NCBI GenBank assembly: GCA_016284355.1
Contig: JAEEOQ010000080.1
Coordinates: 1 to 64,000, forward strand
Source: Lachnospiraceae bacterium
Lineage (GTDB): Bacteria > Bacillota > Clostridia > Lachnospirales > Lachnospiraceae
DNA length: 64,000 nucleotides
Direction: 5' to 3'
Positions 49,643 to 58,368 of the stretch are shown in pieces (position 1 is the first letter of the stretch; every line of letters starts with the position of its first letter). The notes under the pieces are model-generated. The model was given only the letters and a program-made list of their open reading frames with translations. It ran no database searches and was not told where the DNA came from. Made by a program: the position numbers and the translations under genes.

Positions 49643-50674
49643 CTACTTACAATATGCAGCCAGCAGACAAAGTGTATTCTTTACGCCGTCTATATGGCTT
49701 CTTTCGTATCCGTGGGAAGCGTAAACGCCTGCGCCCACAAGGCCGTGGCGGATATCGTATCCGGCATCAAGCGTGGCCTCTACATCTGAGCCGTAGTGCG
49801 GATATACATCTACAGCAAAGTCAAGCTTAGCCTCTTTTGCGGCTTTTATAAGGCCTGATACAACATCATAGTTGTAAGGACCGTGTGAATCCTTAGCACA
49901 GATTGAAACCTGGCGCTCTGTGCAGGCAAGGCCATCGCCAACGCAGCCCATATCAACTGAGATCATCTCTTTTACGCCCTCAGGTATGGAGCCTGCTCCG
50001 CCGTGTCCTACTTCCTCATATACGGTAATGTAGTGATACTGCGCATTTACAAGGTCAACTTTTTCTTCTTTAAGGTACTTGGCATATCCAAGAAGGATAC
50101 CAACAGAAAGCTTGTCGTCAAGGAAACGGCTCTTTATATATCCGCTGCTTGTAATGGTTGTACGAGGATCAAAGCATACGATATCGCCTGTCATAATACC
50201 AAGCTTTAAGGTATCTTCTTTGCTCTTAACCTTCTCATCAAGAACAACCTCGCAGGTATCATAACTTCTCTTGCTGTCTGAATAATCGCCGTTTACATGT
50301 ACAGAAGCGTTGCAAAGCTGGAAAGCACCTGTATATACGCCGTCATTTCTGGTATAGATACGGCAGTTTTCAGCCTCTGCATTGTTTGGATTCATACCTC
50401 CAAGCGGTGTACACTTAAGGTTTCCGTTTCCCTTAACTTCGCAGACCATAGCCCCAAGTGTATCTGTGTGCGCCGCAAGTACGATGCCGTTATCTTTATC
50501 TTTTCCGCCGATTTCAGCTATAACGCCGCCCTTTGTGGTCATATAAGCGTTATATCCAAGTTTCTTATACTCATTAAGTACAAACTCTGCGGCCTTTTTC
50601 GTAAAACCTGTAGGGCTGTCAATGGCAAGAAGCCTCTTAGTTACGTCAACCGCATAATCTACATATTTCATCAT
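49643..50674 (-). CDS. M42-family aminopeptidase/peptidase
   Basis: 343 aa; VLAAHTDTLGAMV, FLDDKLSVGILL, TVYEEVGHGG. Confidence 0.88.
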   Translation of the reverse strand: MMKYVDYAVDVTKRLLAIDSPTGFTKKAAEFVLNEYKKLGYNAYMTTKGGVIAEIGGKDKDNGIVLAAHTDTLGAMVCEVKGNGNLKCTPLGGMNPNNAEAENCRIYTRNDGVYTGAFQLCNASVHVNGDYSDSKRSYDTCEVVLDEKVKSKEDTLKLGIMTGDIVCFDPRTTITSSGYIKSRFLDDKLSVGILLGYAKYLKEEKVDLVNAQYHYITVYEEVGHGGAGSIPEGVKEMISVDMGCVGDGLACTERQVSICAKDSHGPYNYDVVSGLIKAAKEAKLDFAVDVYPHYGSDVEATLDAGYDIRHGLVGAGVYASHGYERSHIDGVKNTLCLLAAYCK

Positions 50675-50792
50675 TATTTCCTCCCTTGCTAACTATCCCA
50701 AAAGCAACTATAAACGTCCCATAAAATAATAACACAAGTACAATAAGAAAAAAAGCCCATCCGTAAGGATGAGCTTTAAAAATCGTATAAGA

Positions 50793-51476
50793 TCAGGTTC
50801 TGAAATCGAAGCTGCCTGCAAGGATCTGATTAACTGCAGGAGCAGCCTGAGCAGAAGCTGTATATGTAGCGCCGGAGTTACCTGCTGCGCTCGCTATATT
50901 TGAAGCCTTTGTAGCAATACTTCCGATAACACCGTAGCTGCCGGTAAATGCGGACTGAAGCTTTGATGTATCTGCACTCTTAAGCTTTTCTTCGTCTAAT
51001 GTAAGCTTGTTGTCTGAGCCAACCTTGATACCCACATCAGAAAGAAGGTTTTTGTTCTTTCCGGTGTACTGGGTCATGTAAACTGCATTACGAAGTACAC
51101 TCTTGCTGTCTGAATCTGCTGCTTTATCAACTGTGTCGTTGTAACTTTTAACAAAGTTCTTTGCTGCCTCAAGAATAGAGTCTCTGTCTACAGACTTGGT
51201 TCCGTCTTCAGCAACTTTTGGCTGATAGAGGTTTCTGTTCATAAGAGCTTTTGCTGAAGAAGCAAGCTCGTTTGCGCTCTGCTTCATAGTAGTCTGCTTC
51301 TTTGCAGCTGCTTTAAGCTCGCTCTTTGAAACGGAGTTCTCGCTGCTGCTCTTTTGGGTGCCATAATAAGCTTTAACAAGCTTCTTGTAGCTACCGCTCT
51401 TGATCATATCGTAGCTGCTGTAATCAAAACTCTGAGAGTTGCTACCGTAAAGACCACCTAAAATATTATTTGCCAT
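50793..51476 (-). CDS. FliD C-terminal-like / flagellar-cap-related protein, 227 aa
   Basis: ATG at 51476 with AGAGGTGATAGT RBS; LLSDVGIKVGSDNKLTLDEEKLKSADTSKLQSAFTG resembles FliD_C patterns; no signal peptide. Confidence 0.5.
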   Translation of the reverse strand: MANNILGGLYGSNSQSFDYSSYDMIKSGSYKKLVKAYYGTQKSSSENSVSKSELKAAAKKQTTMKQSANELASSAKALMNRNLYQPKVAEDGTKSVDRDSILEAAKNFVKSYNDTVDKAADSDSKSVLRNAVYMTQYTGKNKNLLSDVGIKVGSDNKLTLDEEKLKSADTSKLQSAFTGSYGVIGSIATKASNIASAAGNSGATYTASAQAAPAVNQILAGSFDFRT

Positions 51477-51645
51477 ACTATCACCTCTGATAATAAAAAG
51501 GCTCGGTTTATATGTATCTCTATTTTGATTTTGTTTTATCATTGCGTCGTTTATAGTTACCTATATGATAACACACTTTCCACTTTTTTTCAAGCATTCC
51601 CCGATCTGTTCTTACACATTTTTGCTGTCATTCGCCCGAAAAATC

Positions 51646-52233
51646 TTAGTTAAAAAAGGATTTAATAAATATCTCAAGGCCTATCCCTATAAGGATCACG
51701 CCGCCAAGGATACCTGCTTTTCCTGCAAGCTTCTCTCCAAACTTCTTACCAAAGCGAAGCCCTGCCATACATATGGCAAAGGTAACAACTCCGATAATAA
51801 GAGATTCCACAAAAGCAAAAGGAAAAGTATAGTCTGCTATGGTAAATCCGACCGAAAGAGCATCGATGCTGGTAGCAACACCCTGGATCAAAAGTCCTAA
51901 GAGCCCTACGGCAGGTTTTTCATCTTCTGCGTCCTTATTCTTTATTCCTTCTATAAGCATCTTGCCGCCGATATATAAAAGAAGAGCAAGGGCAATATAT
52001 GGAATAAACTTTTGAAATGAAGTAAATACTTCCGCTATGGTGTGTACAAAAAGCCATCCAAGAAGGGGCATTGCGATCTGAAACCCTGCAAAAACACCGG
52101 CCATCCCGCTCATGCGCTCTTTCTTCATATCGGGCTCATTTAGTCCGTTTACGATCGAGACCGAAAAAGCATCCATCGCAAGACCAACACCAAAAAGTAC
52201 GCTGTTTAAAAAGAATAAAAAATCGTAACTCAT
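51646..52233 (-). CDS. mntP: Manganese efflux pump MntP
   Basis: 195 aa from ATG 52233 (GGGGAAAGCT RBS); GLAMDAFSVSIVNGL, GVATSIDALSVGFT duplicated signature. Confidence 0.88.
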   Translation of the reverse strand: MSYDFLFFLNSVLFGVGLAMDAFSVSIVNGLNEPDMKKERMSGMAGVFAGFQIAMPLLGWLFVHTIAEVFTSFQKFIPYIALALLLYIGGKMLIEGIKNKDAEDEKPAVGLLGLLIQGVATSIDALSVGFTIADYTFPFAFVESLIIGVVTFAICMAGLRFGKKFGEKLAGKAGILGGVILIGIGLEIFIKSFFN

Positions 52234-52294
52234 AGCTTTCCCCAAAAGTATTAAATCGCTTAAAAATGTTCGATTCAACGTTGAAACAAATGTG

Positions 52295-52323
52295 AGAATA
52301 TCACAATCACTGGGTGCTGTCAA
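52295..52323 (-). promoter_or_regulatory. sigma-A promoter for mntP
   Basis: Minus strand TTGACA (52318-52323), 17 nt, TATTCT (52295-52300); overlaps the longer listed ORF start and so supports the 52233 start. Confidence 0.7.
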
Positions 52324-52403
52324 TTATCTTTTCCCTTATTTTTTCATTGTTAACAGATCGTTCAAAAACAGGTTTCAAAAATGAAATAATTAGCTTTTTT
52401 GAT

Positions 52404-52432
52404 TTGACTTTTCCTTTTCTTTTTTATACAAT
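52404..52432 (+). promoter_or_regulatory. sigma-A promoter for SLC13-like transporter
   Basis: TTGACT, 17 nt, TACAAT. Confidence 0.65.
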
Positions 52433-52494
52433 CGGTATAGTCTCAAAAAAGCCTGTTTTATGGGCTTTATGAACATCTAAAAGGAGAATTTATA

Positions 52495-53775
52495 ATGATC
52501 AAAGCTCTTGTCGTATTTGTACTTATGTACATAGGTATGCTGGCCTTTTCAAAATGGCGTGTTTATTTTGCCGTTGCGGGCGCAGCATTTATGATTATCC
52601 TTGGCGTGCTTCCCGTTACATCAGCGCCTGCCGCCATCAACTGGAACGTTATCATGATGATAGCGGGAACCATGGGGCTTGTTACCCTGTTTATTGAAAG
52701 CGGTATGCCTGCCCGTCTTGCAGATCTTATGCTTAAAAAAGTTCCAAATGTCTGCTGGGCCATCATCGCTCTTTCTGTTTTTTCCGGTGTTGTTTCCGCA
52801 TTTGTAGATAATGTGGCTACAGTTCTTATGGTAGCGCCTGTAGGGCTTGCAATCTGCAAAAAACTTAAGATCAACCCTATTCCTGTTATTATATCAATAG
52901 CAGTTTCATCAAACCTTCAGGGTGCTGCTACCCTCGTTGGCGACACCACAAGTATCCTTCTTGGGGGATATGCCGGAATGAGTTTTATCGACTTTATCTG
53001 GTGGCTCGGTCGCCCAAGTATCTTCTGGGCAGTTGAGCTTGGAGCTGCAGGTACCGTTGTTATCCTTTATTTCATTTTCAAAAAGGAAAAGGCTCCTGTT
53101 GAAAGCGAGCGTTTAACTCCCGTAACTGACTATATACCGGGTATCATGCTCTCCCTTGTGGTTCTTTTCCTTATAATCGCCTCATTCTTTGAGATCCCGG
53201 TTATAGATGATTACAAAAACGGCCTTATCTGTATGGCTATGTTCCTTATAGAGCTTTGCCGCAACTGTATCAAAAACAAGTCCGCTTCTCCTCTTAAGCT
53301 TGTGGCAAAAGAAATGGATTATCAGACTATCGCCATGCTCTGCGGTTTGTTTATAGTTATCGCTTCTATTACAGAAGCAGGCATAATCGATGCCATTGCC
53401 ACCTGGTTTGCAGGCATCGGCGGCGGAAATGTGTTCCTTCTTTACACTATAATAGTATTCGGATCGGTTATTATTTCCGCATTTGTAGATAATATCCCTT
53501 ACGTTGCCGCTATGCTTCCTGTAGTTCAGTCACTAGCGGCTCAGATTGGAATTAATCCTATCGTGCTTTACTTCGGACTTCTTACAGGCGCTACTCTTGG
53601 CGGTAACCTTACCCCATTTGGTGCTTCAGCAAATGTAACAGGTATCGGTATACTTAGAAAAGAAGGCTACACCGTAAAGAACTCGGATTTCTTTAAGATA
53701 GGTCTTCCATTTACCATGACTGCGGTAATTATCGGATACGCATTTACCTGGATCGTATGGTCAGGGCTTAAATAA
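52495..53775 (+). CDS. SLC13/ArsB-NhaD superfamily ion transporter
   Basis: 426 aa; repeated SAFVDNVATVLMVAP / SAFVDNIPYVAAMLPV, TGATLGGNLTPFGASANV. Confidence 0.88.
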   Translation: MIKALVVFVLMYIGMLAFSKWRVYFAVAGAAFMIILGVLPVTSAPAAINWNVIMMIAGTMGLVTLFIESGMPARLADLMLKKVPNVCWAIIALSVFSGVVSAFVDNVATVLMVAPVGLAICKKLKINPIPVIISIAVSSNLQGAATLVGDTTSILLGGYAGMSFIDFIWWLGRPSIFWAVELGAAGTVVILYFIFKKEKAPVESERLTPVTDYIPGIMLSLVVLFLIIASFFEIPVIDDYKNGLICMAMFLIELCRNCIKNKSASPLKLVAKEMDYQTIAMLCGLFIVIASITEAGIIDAIATWFAGIGGGNVFLLYTIIVFGSVIISAFVDNIPYVAAMLPVVQSLAAQIGINPIVLYFGLLTGATLGGNLTPFGASANVTGIGILRKEGYTVKNSDFFKIGLPFTMTAVIIGYAFTWIVWSGLK

Positions 53776-53869
53776 TTAGTTTCATCGGATCAGGGCTTAA
53801 ATAAATTTCTTATCATTTTTCATGAAACAAACATGCCACTTGATTGGCACAAACGTAACTTTAAAACCG

Positions 53870-53941
53870 AACCTCCATGTTATATAATCATATTATGGGT
53901 ATTTATTTGTAAGCATGATTATATAATATGGAGGTTTTTTT
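53870..53941 (+). promoter_or_regulatory. terminator-like hairpin whose 3' arm contains the Shine-Dalgarno of the next gene
   Basis: AACCTCCATGTTATATAATCAT (53870-53891) pairs with ATGATTATATAATATGGAGGTT (53915-53936), one G.U-compatible mismatch, then a T tract to 53941 and ATG at 53942. Confidence 0.6.
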
Positions 53942-55057
53942 ATGGAAAGCAAAAAAAATGTGGCCGTAATAGGCTCAGGCAGTATAAGTGAGCAGTATCT
54001 TACCAATATGATAAATTTTTACAAAAACCTTAATGTGGTAGGTTGCTCAGCAAGTAATATAGAGCATGCCAAAAAGCGTGCTGCCCAGTTTAACATCAAA
54101 GCCATGACCAATGAGGAGATCTTTGCAGATCCTTCTATCGATATAGTTGTTATTCTCGTGCCTACTCCTGTCCATGCCACTCTTATCGAGCAGGCATTAA
54201 ATGCAGGAAAACATGTCTATACAGAAAAGACCATTTCTGAAAATACAAAAGATGCCGCAAGGCTTCTTAAACTGGCAAATGAAAAAGGTCTTTATCTTGG
54301 TTCGGCTCCCGACACCTTTATGGGGGCTGCTCTCCAGGAAGCAAGGCGTATTCTTGATGAAGGCACCATCGGTGAGCCTCTTTCCTTTTCACTTAACATC
54401 AACAGAAATGTGGAATTTCTTGCAAGTATTTTTAATTTTCTTCGTATGCCGGGAGGCGGACTTGCGTATGATTACGGCGTTTACTATTTTACCGCCCTTG
54501 TTTCTCTTTTAGGTCCGGTAAAAGATGTATTTTCCGTAGTAAAAAACCTTTCAACAGAAAGGACCAACGTCTTCCCCCAGTCTCCTGATTTCGGCAAAAA
54601 ATACGAATACAACAACGAAAGCCAGCTCTATGCTCTTTTAAACCTTGAAAGCGGCATAACAGGCACCGTTTCTATGAATGGCGATTCCGTAATAATGGAT
54701 ATCCCTTATTTTTACATATATGGTACAAAGGGAATACTAAAGCTTTCATGTGCCAATGATTTTGGCGGAGATCTTGAGGTGACATTAAATCCTGAAGGTT
54801 TTAATCCGCCACCTGTTAAGACATTTAAAGGCTCATCTCCTATAACCGGAGAAAAGCGCGGCATAGGACCTGCCGAAATGGCTCTTGCCATAGATGAAAA
54901 CAGGCCAAACCGTGCAAGCAAAGAAATGGCTTATCACGTACTTGATCTTATAGAAACAATAATGAAAAGCAGCAATGAGAAAAAATGCCTTGAGGTGACA
55001 TCGACCTGCAGTATCCCTGCCCCTCTTACAGATGATGTCATTGCAAAACTAATTTAA
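53942..55057 (+). CDS. Gfo/Idh/MocA-family oxidoreductase
   Basis: 371 aa; VAVIGSGSISEQYLTNM Rossmann; GKHVYTEKTISENTKDAARL. Confidence 0.92.
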   Translation: MESKKNVAVIGSGSISEQYLTNMINFYKNLNVVGCSASNIEHAKKRAAQFNIKAMTNEEIFADPSIDIVVILVPTPVHATLIEQALNAGKHVYTEKTISENTKDAARLLKLANEKGLYLGSAPDTFMGAALQEARRILDEGTIGEPLSFSLNINRNVEFLASIFNFLRMPGGGLAYDYGVYYFTALVSLLGPVKDVFSVVKNLSTERTNVFPQSPDFGKKYEYNNESQLYALLNLESGITGTVSMNGDSVIMDIPYFYIYGTKGILKLSCANDFGGDLEVTLNPEGFNPPPVKTFKGSSPITGEKRGIGPAEMALAIDENRPNRASKEMAYHVLDLIETIMKSSNEKKCLEVTSTCSIPAPLTDDVIAKLI

Positions 55058-55075
55058 ATTCAGGGGAGATAATAT

Positions 55076-56722
55076 ATGCGATTCGGTGTTAACTTATTTG
55101 GTTCAAATGTGGAATTCACAAAGGACAAAGAAGGTTTCTTAAAAAAGATAGCTGAGCTTGGTTACAGATACGTAGAGCCTTGCATCAGTTTTATAGACGT
55201 ACCGAGGCTAAAGGAACATGCCTGGAGCTTGGAGGAGCTATCTGAAAACTTTGCCCTTCTTAAAAAATACGGATTAAAGATATATTCTGCTCACATTTTT
55301 TCGGCAGATATCAAAAAGGATGCCGGGGCATTGGCAAGCCTCGCAAGGGAGTACGATATAAAGCAGTTTATCTGCCCTCTTATGGTAAATGAACAGACAA
55401 AGGAAGCATACGAAAGCCTTATCCCTGTCCTTTCATCTATTGCAGACACTCTTAAAGAAGCGGGCGCCGAGCTTTTACTTCATAACAGCGAAAATGAAAG
55501 TAAGGCCAGAATAGACGGCATATCAGCGTATGAATATATTCTTCATAAGTTAAAGGGCAAAGCCTACGCACAACCTGATGTTGGCTGGCTTTATGCAGGC
55601 GGTACAGATCCCGAAACTTTTCTTTGGAGAAATGAAGATCAGATAAGATCTCTTCATTACAAGGATTTTATAAAATCAGGTGATACTTTTACCGAAGTTG
55701 CCATCGGAACAGGCGATATAGACATGATGGCTTGTTTCCAGTTTGCAAGATACGTTGAGGTTATACAGATCTCAGATCAGGACAGCGCAGCTACGACTAT
55801 GCTTGCAGACCTTGAATCTACAGCAAGCAGATTCAGGATGCTCTCCCAGGGCCGTGATAATTCAAAGAGCACCCTTTGCATTATGGATGCGGATACAGGT
55901 AAAGTGACAGAGCTTAAGACCTTTGACGGCGTTATTGAGGCTCCAAACTGGTACCAGCAGGATGATAACTATCTTTACTACAACGCAAACGGTCTTATCT
56001 ACAGATACGAGATAAGCAGCGGAACTGCCACAGCTCTTGAGAGCGGCAAGTGTACCAACTGTAACAATGACCACGTTATATCAGCAGACGGCAAAGAAAT
56101 AGCTGTAAGTCACTCTGATTCAGGCTGGCAGTCACAGGTTTATATATTCCCTATTGAAGGCGGTAAGCCGCGCCTTATTACAGAAAACTTCCCTTCTTTC
56201 CTTCACGGATGGTCTCCTGACGGAAAAGAGCTTGCTTACTGCGCTTTCAGGGGCGATATGTCAAAAGGAAGCTTTTCTGTGGATATTTACGCCATATCAA
56301 GAGACGGTGGCAAGGAATGGCCTCTTACAAAGGATGCGGGCTTTAACGACGGGCCTGAATACTCTCCTGACGGCAAAAAGATCCTTTTTATAAGCACCAG
56401 AACAGGTCTTATGCAAAACTGGGTAATGGACAGAGACGGCTCAAATCAGACTCAGCTTACATTTTCAGAGCGTAACAACTGGTTTGGTCACTATTCACCT
56501 GACGGAAAAAGGATCGTTTATCTTTCATACAGCAAAGAAGGCCTTGATCCAAACGAGCATCTTCCAAATATGAAGGTGCAGCTTCGCATGATGGATGCCG
56601 ACGGTAAAAATGACAGGGTGATCCTTGAATTTTTCGGCGGACAGGGTTCCATAAACGTAAACTCCTGGGCACCTGATTGCAAACGCTTTGCATTTGTGAA
56701 ATATGAGTTGATTCATAAATAA
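55076..56722 (+). CDS. Fusion: sugar phosphate isomerase/epimerase-like TIM barrel + TolB/PD40-type beta-propeller
   Basis: 548 aa; residues ~1-255 AP-endonuclease-2-like (MRFGVNLFGSNVEF...RYVEPC...LHNSENE...AQPDVGWLYAGG...HYKDF); residues ~260-548 PD40 repeats (GWSPDGKELAYCAFRG, EYSPDGKKILFISTRTGLMQNWVMDRDGSNQTQLT). Confidence 0.85.
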   Translation: MRFGVNLFGSNVEFTKDKEGFLKKIAELGYRYVEPCISFIDVPRLKEHAWSLEELSENFALLKKYGLKIYSAHIFSADIKKDAGALASLAREYDIKQFICPLMVNEQTKEAYESLIPVLSSIADTLKEAGAELLLHNSENESKARIDGISAYEYILHKLKGKAYAQPDVGWLYAGGTDPETFLWRNEDQIRSLHYKDFIKSGDTFTEVAIGTGDIDMMACFQFARYVEVIQISDQDSAATTMLADLESTASRFRMLSQGRDNSKSTLCIMDADTGKVTELKTFDGVIEAPNWYQQDDNYLYYNANGLIYRYEISSGTATALESGKCTNCNNDHVISADGKEIAVSHSDSGWQSQVYIFPIEGGKPRLITENFPSFLHGWSPDGKELAYCAFRGDMSKGSFSVDIYAISRDGGKEWPLTKDAGFNDGPEYSPDGKKILFISTRTGLMQNWVMDRDGSNQTQLTFSERNNWFGHYSPDGKRIVYLSYSKEGLDPNEHLPNMKVQLRMMDADGKNDRVILEFFGGQGSINVNSWAPDCKRFAFVKYELIHK

Positions 56723-56825
56723 AAGTCATACAAAAGTGAAAAAGAAGGCATTTAATTTTATTGCCTGTTGACCTATAATAAACCATTGTGAGAGTACAAA
56801 TTTAAAAAACGGAGAAAAAAAGACA

Positions 56826-58280
56826 ATGGAAGAAACAAATCAAGTAAAGCGCAGGACTATGGCGCTTGACTATGTCCCCGTCGGAGACATCGAAGAACAA
56901 AAGAATCACAAGGGGAAGATCACAGTTCCGGAAGGTGTTACCAACCAGATGATCTACAAGGACATCGTGCTTATAGCATGGCCGTCCCTTATCGAGCTGC
57001 TTCTTACGCAGCTTGCTTCAATGGTAGATATGATGATGGTTGGAAAGCTTGGTTCAACCGCTATTTCAGCAGTCGGACTTACAGTTCAGCCAAAATTCCT
57101 TCTCATGACAGCATTTATGGCACTTAACGTAGGTGTTACAGCCATGGTAGCCCGTTACAAAGGCGCCGGAGAGCCTGAAAAGGCAAAGCTTATCTTAAGA
57201 CAGGGCGTTCTTATGACCCTTGTTCTTACGTCTATTATGTCGATACTTGGCTTTATCTTTTCGGAAAAGCTTATCGCTCTTATGGGCGCGCCTACACCTG
57301 AAAGCCTTCACGGTGGTACGGTTTATCTTCAGATCCAGATGGCAGGTTTCCTTTTCCTTGCTCTTACAAGCACCATTACGGCAGCGCTTAGGGGCGTGGG
57401 TGATTCCAAAACAGCCATGATATACAACATTATCGCAAATGTGGTAAATGTTATATTTAACTACTTTCTCATTTACGGTAAATTCGGTTTCCCAAGAATG
57501 GAACTTGCAGGTGCTTCACTTGCTACCGTTATCGGACAGACAGTTGCATTTATCCTTGCTTCAATAATAATAATCAGAGGCAAAGGATATCTTAAATTAG
57601 AATTTAACAAAAGCTTCAAACCTGATTTTAAGGCACTTAAAGCGATTTTCCAGATTGGTATTCCATCTGCTATCGAGCAACTTCTTATGCGTTTCGGCAT
57701 GATAGTTTATACAAGAACAGTTGCCGGTCTTGGCGATGTAGCTTACGCAACTCACCATGTATGTATGTCAATTCAGGCTCTTTCCTTTATGGTAGGACAG
57801 GGATTTGCGGTATCTGCCACAAGCCTTGTAGGACAAAGCCTTGGTAAGAAAAGAACCGATATGGCAGAGCTTTACAGTAAGCGAACAAGCGCCATAGGTT
57901 ATGTTGGTGCCTTTATACTTACCGCTCTCTTCCTTATAGCAGGAAAAGAGATAGTAATGCTTTATACTAACGAAGTTCCCGTTATTGAAACCGGTACAGT
58001 AATCCTTCGCTACGTAGCATTCCTTCAGCCATTCCAGTGTATGCAGTTTATCCTTGCCGGTGCCCTTAGAGGTGCAGGTGATACAACAGCTACTGCAGTT
58101 ATCACTGCTGTGACCATGATGATCATAAGACCGGTTATGGCTCTTGTACTTATCAATGTTTTTGGTCTCGGACTTACCGGTGCATGGTTTGCTCTTATCG
58201 CAGATCAGGTAGTAAGATCACTTCTTATCTTTGCAAGATATAAGACAGGTAAATGGAAATTCTTAAGAATAGCACAATAG
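56826..58280 (+). CDS. MATE-family efflux transporter
   Basis: 484 aa; WPSLIELLLTQLASMVDMMMVGKLGSTAISAVGL. Confidence 0.93.
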   Translation: MEETNQVKRRTMALDYVPVGDIEEQKNHKGKITVPEGVTNQMIYKDIVLIAWPSLIELLLTQLASMVDMMMVGKLGSTAISAVGLTVQPKFLLMTAFMALNVGVTAMVARYKGAGEPEKAKLILRQGVLMTLVLTSIMSILGFIFSEKLIALMGAPTPESLHGGTVYLQIQMAGFLFLALTSTITAALRGVGDSKTAMIYNIIANVVNVIFNYFLIYGKFGFPRMELAGASLATVIGQTVAFILASIIIIRGKGYLKLEFNKSFKPDFKALKAIFQIGIPSAIEQLLMRFGMIVYTRTVAGLGDVAYATHHVCMSIQALSFMVGQGFAVSATSLVGQSLGKKRTDMAELYSKRTSAIGYVGAFILTALFLIAGKEIVMLYTNEVPVIETGTVILRYVAFLQPFQCMQFILAGALRGAGDTTATAVITAVTMMIIRPVMALVLINVFGLGLTGAWFALIADQVVRSLLIFARYKTGKWKFLRIAQ

Positions 58281-58282
58281 CA

Positions 58283-58368
58283 ACGAAAATAACCAAAAGG
58301 GACAGTCCCCGATGGCTAAAACACTTGAGTTTTAGCCATCGGGGACTGTCCCTTTTGGTTATTTTCGT
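58283..58368. terminator. 86-nt perfect inverted repeat (40-bp arms, 6-nt loop), bidirectional terminator
   Basis: ACGAAAATAACCAAAAGGGACAGTCCCCGATGGCTAAAAC-ACTTGA-GTTTTAGCCATCGGGGACTGTCCCTTTTGGTTATTTTCGT, exactly between two convergent stop codons. Confidence 0.85.
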
